Shown: positions 36,788-45,955 of the stretch, one piece after another | Numbering within the stretch: position 1 is the first letter of the stretch | Layout of the letters: every line of letters starts with the position of its first letter | Source: Burkholderia latens | GTDB lineage: Bacteria > Pseudomonadota > Gammaproteobacteria > Burkholderiales > Burkholderiaceae | Reading direction: 5' to 3' | Length of the DNA: 64,000 nt | NCBI RefSeq assembly: GCF_902499045.1 | Contig: NZ_CABVPL010000023.1 | Location: 33,508 to 97,507 of the forward strand | Made by a program: the position numbers and the translations under genes | Notes under the pieces: generated by a model | What the model saw: only the letters and a program-made list of their open reading frames with translations | What the model was told of the DNA's origin: nothing | Database searches by the model: none

Positions 36788-37756
36788 TCAAAACAGTTCG
36801 AGTTCGCCCGCCTCGACCATCGGCCCGACGTCCTGCACCGACTCGCGAAAATCCTCCGGCGACCAGCTCAGGCTGAACACGAAACGCTGGTCGAGCTGCA
36901 CCGACCGCCCGGCCGCGGGATCGGTCATCCGGTACTTGAAGCACAGCTGCGGACAGTCGCCGCCGAACGAGATGAACTTCTGCTTGTGATTGACGACGAG
37001 CGGCACCTGCACCGGATGGCGCGCGAGCGCCTCCGCGTCGCCCAGATAGCGGTTCTTGAACGCACCCCACACCAGATTGGTCAGCTCGCCGAGCACGCTG
37101 TTCACGTCGCGGAAATCGGGCGCTCGGCCATCGCCGCGCGCGCCGCCGATCATGTCGAGCAACGGCTGCTCGCTCGTCTGCAGCAGCATGTAGCCGCGGC
37201 ACCACGCGCTTTCCAGCGCGATCAGGCTGAACACTTCGCCGAAGATGATCTGGTCGCGGACGATGCACGGCGTGTCGCGTTCGATCGTCATGCCGGGGAA
37301 CAGACCGTCGAGCCGGGCCTCGGTGATCTCGGCGATGCCGCGCACGAGCGCGTTCGGGTAGTCGCGGCTGAACAGGTATTCGCCGATCGCGCGCTTGAGC
37401 GGCGTCAGGTCGTCGGCCGTGTAGGTCGCGCATGCGACGCGCGCGAGCGCATCGGGCAGCGCGTCGCGCGGCGGCTCTCCGGCATTCGACGTGCGGCGCA
37501 GGATGATCGGCAGCTCGGGCCGCAGCGCGTCGATTTGCGTCGCGACGATCGCGCTCTCGGCCGGCGCGCCGCCGTAGTCCTCCGCGAGCAGGATCGCGCC
37601 GAGATCGATGTTCGAGCGCAGCACCTTCAGCAGCCGGTTGCGCCGCACCGTCAGGCCGACGAGGTTGTGCTCGTCGCAGAAGCGCTTGATCGCCGCCGCG
37701 TGCGCGCGGCTGTCGTCGAGCACGAGCACCTTGCTGACGGGTTGGTCTACGGTCAT
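36788..37756 (-). CDS. degenerate receiver fused to CheX-like phosphatase domain
   Basis: A 322-residue protein. Residues 1-125 have the receiver fold with Asp14-Asp15 (VLDDS) and a possible phospho-acceptor Asp60 in LLAEDYGG, but the usual Lys-Pro near residue 105 is missing. Residues about 160-310 contain GELTNLVWG (Glu224, Asn227, Gly231), the ExxNxxxG signature of CheC/CheX/FliY phosphatases. The last six residues are GELELF, identical to those of the neighbouring CheX-like protein. It lies 28 bases after that gene and probably dephosphorylates the operon CheY. It starts at the ATG at 37756. Confidence 0.85.
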   Translation of the reverse strand: MTVDQPVSKVLVLDDSRAHAAAIKRFCDEHNLVGLTVRRNRLLKVLRSNIDLGAILLAEDYGGAPAESAIVATQIDALRPELPIILRRTSNAGEPPRDALPDALARVACATYTADDLTPLKRAIGEYLFSRDYPNALVRGIAEITEARLDGLFPGMTIERDTPCIVRDQIIFGEVFSLIALESAWCRGYMLLQTSEQPLLDMIGGARGDGRAPDFRDVNSVLGELTNLVWGAFKNRYLGDAEALARHPVQVPLVVNHKQKFISFGGDCPQLCFKYRMTDPAAGRSVQLDQRFVFSLSWSPEDFRESVQDVGPMVEAGELELF

Positions 37757-37784
37757 CTCGGGAAGTCCTCGGAATGCGAATCGG

Positions 37785-38369
37785 TCAGAACAGTTCGAGC
37801 TCGCCGCCGGTATCGACGGCGGCCGCTTCCGGCACGTGGAAGTCGACCGGCGCATTCGCGCACACGCACAGCGTCGCGCCGATCCGCACGTCGCCGTCGA
37901 GCGTCACGTCGTAGGCAGCCACGTGATCGGGGTTCAGCGCCGGCAGGTAGTCGATGCTCGCGCCGCTCAGCAGATAAGGCGTCGACATACCGAGATCGGG
38001 GAACGGCGCGGTCAGCGCCTGGTTGATCGCGCCGCAACACAGGTTCGCGACTTCCATGAACGCTTCGGGCAACGGCCGCTGCGTGCCCGAGCCGGACGAC
38101 GACGCGCCGAAATGATGGCGCGTCGGCTCGTCGTCGCGAAAGCGCAGCGCGAGCAGCAGCCGGAAATGCAGCGCCGAGATCGTCAGCACCGCGACGTGCT
38201 CGGCGGCCTTCGGCGTCGCGCGCGCGTTCGTGCGCGGCGAATCGTCCGGCGCATCGTGCGTATCGACGACGACCGGCCGGATCTCGCATGCGGCGCCGGC
38301 CGCGAGCCGCGTGCGCGCCGCATCGAAGAAGATCCGCTCGAAAGCGGCCCGAGCCTGCGCGCTGATCAC
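37785..38369 (-). CDS. CheX-like chemotaxis phosphatase
   Basis: A 194-residue protein using a GTG start at 38369 in a four-base GTGA overlap with the MCP-tip gene. FMEVANLCCGAIN (Glu106, Asn109, Gly113) fits the ExxNxxxG active-site signature of the CheC/CheX family, which removes phosphate from CheY. A flexible stretch (about 35-60) interrupts the N-terminal half. The C-terminus is GGELELF, nearly the same as that of the receiver-CheX neighbour. Two such enzymes in one operon with one CheY is unusual. Confidence 0.8.
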   Translation of the reverse strand: MISAQARAAFERIFFDAARTRLAAGAACEIRPVVVDTHDAPDDSPRTNARATPKAAEHVAVLTISALHFRLLLALRFRDDEPTRHHFGASSSGSGTQRPLPEAFMEVANLCCGAINQALTAPFPDLGMSTPYLLSGASIDYLPALNPDHVAAYDVTLDGDVRIGATLCVCANAPVDFHVPEAAAVDTGGELELF

Positions 38370-39112
38370 GTCGCGGCTCCTTCGAGCCGCGCATGCAATT
38401 GCCCCGCGAGCGTCTCGACCGTCGCGAGCGCGGCCGTGATCATCTTGCCGCCGGCCTGGATGTCCTGGAACGTCGCGGCCGTCACGAGATCGTTGCGGTT
38501 CAGGCTGTCGCGATAGCTGTTCGACAACTGCTGCGAGCGCGCGGCGAGCCCGCGCACCTCGCTCGCGACGATCGAGAAACCGCGTCCGGCGGCGCCCGCG
38601 CGCGCGGCTTCGATCGACGCATTCAGCGACACGATCGACACGTGGGCGACGATCGCCGACAGCTCCTGGTTCTTCGTACGCATGTCCTGGTTCTGCGTGG
38701 TCAGCGAGATCATCTGCTCGTGCCAGCGCTCGAACGTGCCGGCGAGCCCGCGCAGCCGCGCCGCTTCGTCGGCGAGCTTCGTCGCCTGCTGCGACAGCGC
38801 CGCGCGTTCGGCCGCGAGCGCCTGCAGCGCGTCGCGCTGTTCGCCGGCGCCGGCCGCCTCGCGCGCGACCCGCTCTTCGAGTTCCGCTTCGCGGCGCGAC
38901 CACGCGTGCGCTGCTTCGGCATGCTCGGCAGCGGCTTCATCCGCGCGCGTTTGCGCCGCATCGAGCGCGTCGCGCAACGCGGCGGCGTCGCGCGCCATCG
39001 CCGCGACGAGCCGCGCTCGTGCGATGCGCCATACGATCGCGGCGATCATCGCAACCACGGCGCCGCCCGCGAGCGCACCGCCGACCGGAATCATCCACGC
39101 TTGCACGATCAC
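38366..39112 (-). CDS. short MCP-like signalling protein (receptor-tip domain)
   Basis: A 248-residue protein with an N-terminal membrane helix (about residues 8-30), a long Ala/Glu/Arg-rich coiled coil (about 35-130) and the highly conserved methyl-accepting receptor tip: IVSLNASIEAARAGAAGRGFSIVA followed by EVRGLAARS (about 160-200). There is no periplasmic sensor domain. It starts with GTG at 39112, overlapping the kinase stop (GTGA); an ATG at 39094 is an alternative. It probably bridges sensor and kinase or scaffolds an array. CheW is absent, so how the tip docks is open. Confidence 0.87.
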   Translation of the reverse strand: MIVQAWMIPVGGALAGGAVVAMIAAIVWRIARARLVAAMARDAAALRDALDAAQTRADEAAAEHAEAAHAWSRREAELEERVAREAAGAGEQRDALQALAAERAALSQQATKLADEAARLRGLAGTFERWHEQMISLTTQNQDMRTKNQELSAIVAHVSIVSLNASIEAARAGAAGRGFSIVASEVRGLAARSQQLSNSYRDSLNRNDLVTAATFQDIQAGGKMITAALATVETLAGQLHARLEGAAT

Positions 39113-41499
39113 TCCGTCGCGTCGACGTTCGCGAGGCCGGCGCGTGCCGACTGCTCGCCGTCATCACCCGCACTGTCCGCCGCGAAGCGCGCGGGCAGCG
39201 ACACGATCGTCTCGAATGCGCGATACGGCGCGCCGGCGCGGTCGTCGGTGAAGCGCAGCGCGATGTCGCCGCCGTCGCGCTTCAGGAAGTTGCGCACCGC
39301 GTCCATCCCGACGCCGCGCCCCGACACTTCGGTCACTGCACTGGCGGTCGAGAAACCCGGCCGGAAGATCAGTTCGGCCACCGCTTCATCGGTCAATGCG
39401 GGTTCGTTGCCCGCGTCGATCCAGCCGCGCTCGCGCGCGATCGCGCGAATCCGGTCGAGCGCCAGCCCGCGGCCGTCGTCGCCGAGCACGAAGCGCAGTG
39501 CACCGTCGCCGACGTCGACCGCGATGTCGATCTTGCCGGCCGGCGGCTTGCCGGCCGCACGGCGCTCGTCGGACGTTTCGATCCCGTGGTCGATCGCGTT
39601 GCGCAGCAGGTGCATGAACACGTTCTTCAGCGTCGCGCCGATCTCGCTGCGCACGCGATGGCCGTTGCTGTCGATATGCACGACGGGCGCCGGCTTGCCG
39701 AGCTCGGCCGCGAGCGACGGAAGCGACTCGATCACGCCGCCCAGCGCGTCGCCGATGCCCTGGGTGCCGAGCTGGCTCAGCAGGCGGCGCACCGAATCGC
39801 GGGCCGCGCGCCAGTCGCTCGCGTTCGCCGGATCGGCGCCGTCGAGCATCCGCAGGCTCTCGCTGATGTGCGCGCGCTCGACCATCAGATAGTCGGCGCT
39901 GCCGTGCCGCACCGGCTCGCCGTGACGGCCGAGCGTGACCGCGTTGATCGTCGCGTAGTGGTCGACGGCCTCGCGCACGCGGGCCAGATCCTCCATCAGC
40001 GCGTCGCGGTTCCACTCGGGGCCGCCGTCCGCGCGGCGCAGCGATTCGTACGCCTGCTCGGCCTCGTGCACGATGTTGGTCAGGTGCTGCAGGCTGTACG
40101 TGCGCGCATTGCCCTTGATCGTGTGCATGTTGCGGAACAGCGCCGCGACGATCGAGTGATCCGCGCGTTCGTGCTGGCGGATCATCCGCTCGTTCTCGCT
40201 GAGGAAGCCCTTCGCGCTGTGCACGAAGTCGTGGAACTTGTCCTGGCTGATCGACAGGATCTCGCCGATCATCTCGAGCCGGCGCTGCTGCTCGCCGGCC
40301 TGCGCGGTCAGCTCGCGAATCTCCGTCACGTCGCGCACGCACAGCATCAGCCGCACGACCGTGTCGGTCTCGTCGGTGATCGCCGACCAGCTCAGGTCGA
40401 GCCATTTCTCGCGGCCGTCCGGCATCCGCTTCGCGACTTCGTTGACGAGCAGATGCTCGTTGAACGCGAAGTTCATGCTGTCCTCGCCGAGGCACGCGTG
40501 CACGGCCGCGTCGACCTGCGAGCGCGCATCGGAGCCGATGCTCGAGTCGTCGAACAGGAGCGCCATCAGGTCGCGGCCGGCGATGTCGGTGGTCTCGAAG
40601 ATGGTCTCGAGATAAGCCGAATACTCGGCATGCACGACGCCGCCTTCGACGACGGTCAGGATCCCTTGCTGCATGTTCTGCAGCATCGCCTGGATGTCGG
40701 CCGTCTTCTGCTTCAGTTGCGCGGCGTTCTCCTGGATCTTCTCGATCATCCCGTTGAACGCGACGATCGAATGGCCGATCTCGTCCATCCGGCCCACCGG
40801 CACGCGGCGCGTGAAATCCTGGCTCGTCGCGATCTCGCTCATCATCGTCTGCATCCGGCTCAGCGGGCGCGTGATCTGGCGGTACAGCACGAAGCCGAGC
40901 GCGGTGAGCAGCACGACGACCGTGCCCGCGACGCTGCCGATCGCGGTCGCCGTCGTCGACAGCATCCCGTTCAATGCGCGGATCGCGTCGTCCTTCTGGC
41001 GGTTCTTCTCGACGCGCAGCGTGTCGACGATGCTTTCGAGCTCGTCGCGATACTGCGCGACGTTCGCGAACAGGTACGCCTGCGCCATCTCGGCCCTGCC
41101 GTCGGCCTTCATCTTCACGGTGTCGTCGATCGCCGCGAAGTAGTTCGCCGCGCTGTCCTTCGCCTGCGCGACGAGTCCTTCCTGCGCGTGCCCGACCGCC
41201 GATTTCGCCTGCGCGTCGAGCGCCGTGCGCAACGCGGCCTGCTTCGCCTTCAGCTCGTCGCGCGCCTGCGCGGCGGTGTTCGCGTCGGGCGCATACACGA
41301 GCGTCATCGTCGCGATCTGGATGTTCTTCACGTCGGCGACGAGATCGGCCGACGCGAGCGCGCTCGGCACGATGCCCTGTGTAACCTGTCGCACGTCGGA
41401 CGCGCTCTTGCGCGTCTGGTACACGGCGTACACGCCGATCGCGGACAGCGCGAAAAACGTCAGGACGACTAGCAGCGTAATGCGATGACGGATGGTCAT
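39109..41499 (-). CDS. hybrid membrane chemoreceptor-kinase (4HB sensor, HAMP, PAS, Hpt, HATPase)
   Basis: A 796-residue protein combining receptor and CheA-type kinase parts. TM1 is about residues 8-27, a helical periplasmic domain like the four-helix-bundle MCP sensor spans 30-185, TM2 is 186-208, HAMP about 209-262, and a PAS-like domain about 270-400. The Hpt domain has the phospho-acceptor His459 in MHTIKG. The ATPase has Asn634 (LLRNAIDHG), GDDGRG (673-678) and GRGVGMDAV (727). There is no C-terminal CheW-like regulatory domain. It is the first gene of the operon, and the next gene begins in a GTGA overlap. Confidence 0.9.
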   Translation of the reverse strand: MTIRHRITLLVVLTFFALSAIGVYAVYQTRKSASDVRQVTQGIVPSALASADLVADVKNIQIATMTLVYAPDANTAAQARDELKAKQAALRTALDAQAKSAVGHAQEGLVAQAKDSAANYFAAIDDTVKMKADGRAEMAQAYLFANVAQYRDELESIVDTLRVEKNRQKDDAIRALNGMLSTTATAIGSVAGTVVVLLTALGFVLYRQITRPLSRMQTMMSEIATSQDFTRRVPVGRMDEIGHSIVAFNGMIEKIQENAAQLKQKTADIQAMLQNMQQGILTVVEGGVVHAEYSAYLETIFETTDIAGRDLMALLFDDSSIGSDARSQVDAAVHACLGEDSMNFAFNEHLLVNEVAKRMPDGREKWLDLSWSAITDETDTVVRLMLCVRDVTEIRELTAQAGEQQRRLEMIGEILSISQDKFHDFVHSAKGFLSENERMIRQHERADHSIVAALFRNMHTIKGNARTYSLQHLTNIVHEAEQAYESLRRADGGPEWNRDALMEDLARVREAVDHYATINAVTLGRHGEPVRHGSADYLMVERAHISESLRMLDGADPANASDWRAARDSVRRLLSQLGTQGIGDALGGVIESLPSLAAELGKPAPVVHIDSNGHRVRSEIGATLKNVFMHLLRNAIDHGIETSDERRAAGKPPAGKIDIAVDVGDGALRFVLGDDGRGLALDRIRAIARERGWIDAGNEPALTDEAVAELIFRPGFSTASAVTEVSGRGVGMDAVRNFLKRDGGDIALRFTDDRAGAPYRAFETIVSLPARFAADSAGDDGEQSARAGLANVDATE

Positions 41500-42033
41500 G
41501 AGTACAGCTCCCCGCAGCGATCCGGTGCGATCGCCGTTTGGTCTAATGAAAGAATGTGAGCGCCGAATTATCGGGGAAGGTGTATGACCGTCCGATGACG
41601 GAAAATCAATCGGTCATTGACGAAATCGCAATGATTAATTGCAGGCAAAAATGGCTAAAGTTTTCATTGGGCCGGCCGTTAACATCGGCCCAGGCGCTTG
41701 ACCCGCCTGCGTGTGGACTTCGGTGAAACGAATCCGGATATTGGTCTTTTATTTCTCGATCCGGCAATTCAATTCATTCGAATATTCGTAAAACGTTTGC
41801 GAATTCGTTTTGCGCTGCAGCGTCGGATGCATCGGGTTTCGTCGGAACGCGTCGGTCGCGACGCGGGAGCGCTTTCAAAATCGGGATCTATCGGTCCGAT
41901 CACCGGTACCAGCCACGCCCGTTGCCGGCGTACGATTCATTCCCATGCGGAAACAATCAATCGCCACCCGGCGATTCCCGTTCACGCCGGCGCGTTCTAG
42001 ACTGTCGGATCATTTCCCCAACGGATCTTCGCA
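41500..42033. other. AT-rich upstream region of chemosensory operon and esterase gene
   Basis: No gene is supported. The region 41530-41830 is much richer in A/T than its surroundings and contains CGAATATTCG (41778-41787), a perfect palindrome. It most probably includes the divergent promoters of the kinase operon (minus) and the esterase (plus). The frame from 41698 to 42000 has no ribosome-binding site and atypical codon use and is not called. Confidence 0.5.
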
Positions 42034-42723
42034 ATGACCGACGTCCTGCCGCTCACCACCGACGCCGCATCCGGCCTCCATTACCTGCTGCGTCCGGCCG
42101 CCGGCCGTCCGGCAGGCCGACTGTTGCTGCTGCACGGCGTCGGCGGCAACGAGACCAATCTGCTGAACCTGGCCGGCACGATCGACCCGCGCGTCGAAAT
42201 CGCGTTCGTGCGCGGCCCGCTGACGTTCGGCCCGAATCAGTACGCGTGGTTTCCGGTGCGCTTCGGCGCGAACGGCCCTGAAATCGATGCGGCCCGCGCG
42301 GATGCGAGCCGCGGGCAGTTGATCGCGCTGCTGCGTGCGTTGAGCGCGCAAGACGCCGCATACGACACTTCCGCATGCCCCACCGTGATCGCGGGTTTCA
42401 GCCAGGGCGGCATCATGAGCGCGAGCGTCGGCCTGACATCGCCGGCCGACGTCGGCGCATTCGCGGTGCTGTGCGGCCGCATCCTGCCGGAGATCGATCC
42501 GCTGATCGCATCGCGCGATGCATTGAGCGCGCTCCATGCGCTGGTGATGCACGGCCGCTTCGACGACAAGCTGCCGCTCGCGTGGGCGAACACGGCCGAT
42601 GCGAAGCTGACGGCGCTCGGCGTCGCGCACGATACGCGCCTCTACGACGCCGGTCACGAGCTGACCGCGCAGATGGCGCGCGAATTCGGCCGCTGGGTCG
42701 CCGCGCGCATCGGGCTCGATTGA
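42034..42723 (+). CDS. carboxylesterase/phospholipase-type alpha/beta-hydrolase
   Basis: A 229-residue serine hydrolase of the phospholipase/carboxylesterase (dienelactone hydrolase-like) group. The oxyanion Gly-rich strand is LLLHGVGGNETN (31-42), the nucleophile Ser is in AGFSQGGIM (about 126), and Asp in GRFDDKL and His in AGHEL complete the triad. It has no signal peptide. Typical substrates are short-chain or aryl esters. It is transcribed alone, convergent with the permease gene. Confidence 0.92.
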   Translation: MTDVLPLTTDAASGLHYLLRPAAGRPAGRLLLLHGVGGNETNLLNLAGTIDPRVEIAFVRGPLTFGPNQYAWFPVRFGANGPEIDAARADASRGQLIALLRALSAQDAAYDTSACPTVIAGFSQGGIMSASVGLTSPADVGAFAVLCGRILPEIDPLIASRDALSALHALVMHGRFDDKLPLAWANTADAKLTALGVAHDTRLYDAGHELTAQMAREFGRWVAARIGLD

Positions 42724-42728
42724 GCGCA

Positions 42729-42749
42729 GCGGGCGGCCTGGCCGCCCGC
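42729..42749. terminator. hairpin between convergent esterase and permease genes
   Basis: GCGGGCGGC (42729-42737) pairs perfectly with GCCGCCCGC (42741-42749) with a three-base loop, six bases after the esterase stop and nine before the permease stop. No T-run follows, but the position between two convergent stops supports a bidirectional terminator. Confidence 0.6.
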
Positions 42750-42757
42750 GCGTATCG

Positions 42758-44272
42758 TCAGACGTTGCTCGCCGGACCGGCGCGCAGCGGTGCACCGGCG
42801 GCATTGGCGGCATTGGCGGCGGCAGCTTCCCGCGCCGCACCGCGCTTCGCGAGCTTCCAGCCGATCACCAGCGCGAGCACGACGACCGGAATCATCGCGA
42901 CGGTCCACGTGCCGCCCGGATAATCGAACGCCATCATCACCAGCACGCCGACGAGAAACGCGAGCGTGAGCCACGACGTGAACGGCGCGCCGGGCATCCG
43001 GAACGACACCGGGCTCAGCTCGCCGCGATTGACCGCGCGGCGGAACAGGATCTGGCACATCACGATGAAGCCCCAGGTCGTGATGATCCCGAGCGACGCC
43101 ATGTTCAGCACGATCTCGAACGCCTGCGCCGGCACGATGTAGTTCAGCGGCACGCCGATCGCGTTGACCGCGACCGTGACGAGGATCCCGCCGTACGGCA
43201 CGCCGCGCGCATTCATCCGCGACACGAAGCGCGGCGCCGAGCCGCCCATCGCGAGCGAGCGCAGCACGCGCCCGGTCGAATAAAGGCCGGAATTCAGGCT
43301 CGACAGCGCGGCGGTCAACACCACGACGTTCATCACCGTGCCGACGTACGGCACGCCGAGCTTGCCGAAGAACGTGACGAACGGGCTTTCGTGCGCGCTG
43401 TATGCGGTCCACGGCAGCAGCATCGTCAGCAGCACGACGGAGCCGACGTAAAACAGCGCGATACGCCACATCACGCTGTTGATCGCCTTCGGCAACACCT
43501 TGCGCGCATCGGCGGTCTCGCCCGCGGCGACGCCGACGAGCTCGATGCTCGCATACGCGAACACGACGCCCTGCACGATCAGCACCGCCGGCAGGATCCC
43601 GTGCGGGAAGATCCCGCCATGGTCCGCGATCAAATGCAGCCCCGGCATCTGTCCGGCAACCGGATGGCCGCTCGCGAGAAACACCGCGCCGACCGCGAGG
43701 AACAACGCGAGCGTGCCGACCTTGACGATGGAGAACCAGAACTCCATCTCGCCGAACACCTTCACGCCGATCATGTTCATGACCGACACGATGCCGAGCG
43801 CGCCCAGCGCGAACACCCATTGCGGCACGTCGGTGAACACGGCCCAGTACTTCATGTAGATCGCGACCGCGGTGATGTCGACGATGCCGGTGGTCGCCCA
43901 GTTCAGGTAGTACATCCAGCCCGCGACGAACGACGCGCGCTCGCCCATGAACTCGCGCGCATACGATACGAAGCTGCCGCTGGTCGGCCGGTGCATCACG
44001 AGCTCGCCGAGCGCGCGCATGATCAGGAACGCAAACGCGCCGCACACGAGATACACGACGGCCAACGCGGGGCCCGCGCTCTGCAGGCGGCCGCCCGCGC
44101 CGAGAAAGAGGCCGGTGCCGATCGCACCGCCCATCGCGATCATCTGCACGTGGCGCGGCTTCAGCTGCTTCTCGTAGCCGGATTCGTGCGACGCGAACAT
44201 CGCGTCGCGGTCGGCATGGCGGGAGTCCGCGCCGGCGGCCGTGTCGGCCGGGCGCTCGCTGACGTGCTTCAT
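42758..44272 (-). CDS. ansP: amino acid permease, L-asparagine permease-like
   Basis: A 504-residue APC-superfamily transporter with about 12 hydrophobic helices. The N-terminus has the substrate-site motif [18 protein letters not shown] and the conserved [19 protein letters not shown]. It is called AnsP from overall resemblance and because its upstream neighbour is aspartate ammonia-lyase, with an asparaginase 3 kb away. It could equally take up another neutral amino acid. It starts at 44272 behind GGAGAC and lies 122 bases after aspA; whether they share a transcript is not clear. Confidence 0.85.
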   Translation of the reverse strand: MKHVSERPADTAAGADSRHADRDAMFASHESGYEKQLKPRHVQMIAMGGAIGTGLFLGAGGRLQSAGPALAVVYLVCGAFAFLIMRALGELVMHRPTSGSFVSYAREFMGERASFVAGWMYYLNWATTGIVDITAVAIYMKYWAVFTDVPQWVFALGALGIVSVMNMIGVKVFGEMEFWFSIVKVGTLALFLAVGAVFLASGHPVAGQMPGLHLIADHGGIFPHGILPAVLIVQGVVFAYASIELVGVAAGETADARKVLPKAINSVMWRIALFYVGSVVLLTMLLPWTAYSAHESPFVTFFGKLGVPYVGTVMNVVVLTAALSSLNSGLYSTGRVLRSLAMGGSAPRFVSRMNARGVPYGGILVTVAVNAIGVPLNYIVPAQAFEIVLNMASLGIITTWGFIVMCQILFRRAVNRGELSPVSFRMPGAPFTSWLTLAFLVGVLVMMAFDYPGGTWTVAMIPVVVLALVIGWKLAKRGAAREAAAANAANAAGAPLRAGPASNV

Positions 44273-44394
44273 GGAATGTCTCCGTTCTTGGTGTGTGTTG
44301 ATGTCAGTCGACGTGTGACGCCCGTCGGCGGGGCGCCGCGGGAACGGCCGCGCACGGGCCGCCGGCGGCATGCGCCGGCGCCGCGCGGCCGGAA

Positions 44395-45801
44395 TCAGTA
44401 CGCGCGCGGACGGATCAGCGCTTCCGGCTGCAATGCTTCGTCGAGTTGCGCGGCGGTCATCAGCTGGTGGTCGAGCACGACCTCGCGGATCGACTTGCCG
44501 GTCTCGTGCGCCTCGGCGGCGACGGCCGTCGCGCGCTTGTAGCCGATGTACGGGTTCAGCGCGGTCGCGAGCGCGACCGAACGCTCCATCGTTTCGCGCA
44601 GCCGCTCGGGGTTCGCGGTGATCCCGCTCACGCAGCGGCCCGCGAGCGTCGTGCACGCGGCCGTCAGGTGGCTGAAGCTGCGGAACAGCGCGCTCGCGAT
44701 CACCGGCTCGAACGCGTTCAGCTGAAGCTGCCCGGCTTCCGCGGCGAAGGTCACGGTCAGATCGTTGCCGAACACTTCGAACGCGACCTGGTTCACGACT
44801 TCCGGAATCACCGGGTTGACCTTGCCCGGCATGATCGACGAGCCGGCCTGCACCGGCGGCAGGTTGATCTCGCCGAAGCCGGCGCGCGGGCCGCTCGACA
44901 GCAGCCGCAGGTCGTTGCAGATCTTCGACAGCTTGACGGCAATGCGCTTGAGCACGCCGGAAATCTGCACGAACGCACCGCAGTCCTGCGTCGCTTCGAC
45001 GAGGTTCGGCGCGGTGCTCAGATCGAGGCCGGTGATGCGCCGCAGCGCGGCCAGCGCCTTCTCCGCGTATTGCGGATGCGCGGTGATGCCGGTGCCGATC
45101 GCGGTCGCACCGAGGTTGATTTCTCGCATCAGCCAGCCGGCTTCCTGCAGGCGTGCGATGTCTTCCGTGACCATCACCGCGTAGGTCGAGAACTCCTGGC
45201 CGAGCGTCATCGGCACCGCGTCCTGCAACTGCGTGCGGCCGAGCTTCAGCAGATCCGAGAACGCGTCGGCCTTCTCCGCGAACGCATCGCGCAGCCGCCC
45301 CATCGCTTCGAGCAGATGCTCGACCGCGAAGCACGTCGCGATCCGGATCGCGGTCGGGTAGACGTCGTTCGTGCTCTGCGCGAGATTCACGTGCTCGTTC
45401 GGATGCAGATATTCGTACTGGCCGCGCGCATGCCCCATGATTTCGAGCGCGCGATTGCAGATCACCTCGTTCGCGTTCATGTTGGTCGACGTGCCGGCGC
45501 CGCCCTGGATGACGTCGACGACGAACTGGTCGTGCAGCCGGCCTTCGCGGATCTCGACGCACGCGGCCGCGATCGCGTCGCGATACGCGCGCGGCAGCAG
45601 CCCGAGTTCGCAGTTCGCATCGGCCGCGGCTTCCTTCACGGCCGCGAGCGCCATCACGAGATACGGCAGCGACGCGATCGTGCACCCCGAAATGTCGAAG
45701 TTCTCCTTCGCGCGCAGCGTGTGGACGCCGTAGTACGCGTCATCCGGAATGCTTCGCTTCCCTAAAAGATCCGCTTCGACGCGGAAGCCGCTTGCCGTCA
45801 T
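44395..45801 (-). CDS. aspA: aspartate ammonia-lyase
   Basis: A 468-residue member of the fumarase/aspartase superfamily that deaminates L-aspartate to fumarate and ammonia. The signature [12 protein letters not shown] is present near residue 320, the substrate-binding TAHPQYA and [13 protein letters not shown] blocks are intact, and the start [14 protein letters not shown] is typical. TCAGGAGGG precedes the ATG. It is divergent from a LysR gene and upstream of the asparagine-type permease, forming an aspartate/asparagine module. Confidence 0.96.
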   Translation of the reverse strand: MTASGFRVEADLLGKRSIPDDAYYGVHTLRAKENFDISGCTIASLPYLVMALAAVKEAAADANCELGLLPRAYRDAIAAACVEIREGRLHDQFVVDVIQGGAGTSTNMNANEVICNRALEIMGHARGQYEYLHPNEHVNLAQSTNDVYPTAIRIATCFAVEHLLEAMGRLRDAFAEKADAFSDLLKLGRTQLQDAVPMTLGQEFSTYAVMVTEDIARLQEAGWLMREINLGATAIGTGITAHPQYAEKALAALRRITGLDLSTAPNLVEATQDCGAFVQISGVLKRIAVKLSKICNDLRLLSSGPRAGFGEINLPPVQAGSSIMPGKVNPVIPEVVNQVAFEVFGNDLTVTFAAEAGQLQLNAFEPVIASALFRSFSHLTAACTTLAGRCVSGITANPERLRETMERSVALATALNPYIGYKRATAVAAEAHETGKSIREVVLDHQLMTAAQLDEALQPEALIRPRAY

Positions 45802-45955
45802 CGTGTCCCTCCTGAAGTGTCCCGTGCCGCCGCGAATGACCGGCGTCCTTCGCCGCTTCCCGGTTCGACGGGTCGCATTCTATGCCTTTGCATAAAGAAG
45901 CTCGCTTCTGTATTATCGAAAGCGGTTTTGCGTGGGACGCAACAGCGAGAAACGA

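Noticed and set aside
39019-41472. 817-codon plus-strand frame opposite the kinase
   Set aside because: It mirrors the kinase gene, whose HAMP, Hpt and ATPase motifs are clear; the plus-strand protein has no motif.
41698-42000. 100-codon plus-strand frame in the AT-rich gap
   Set aside because: No ribosome-binding site and no resemblance to a protein family; the base composition is that of a promoter region.
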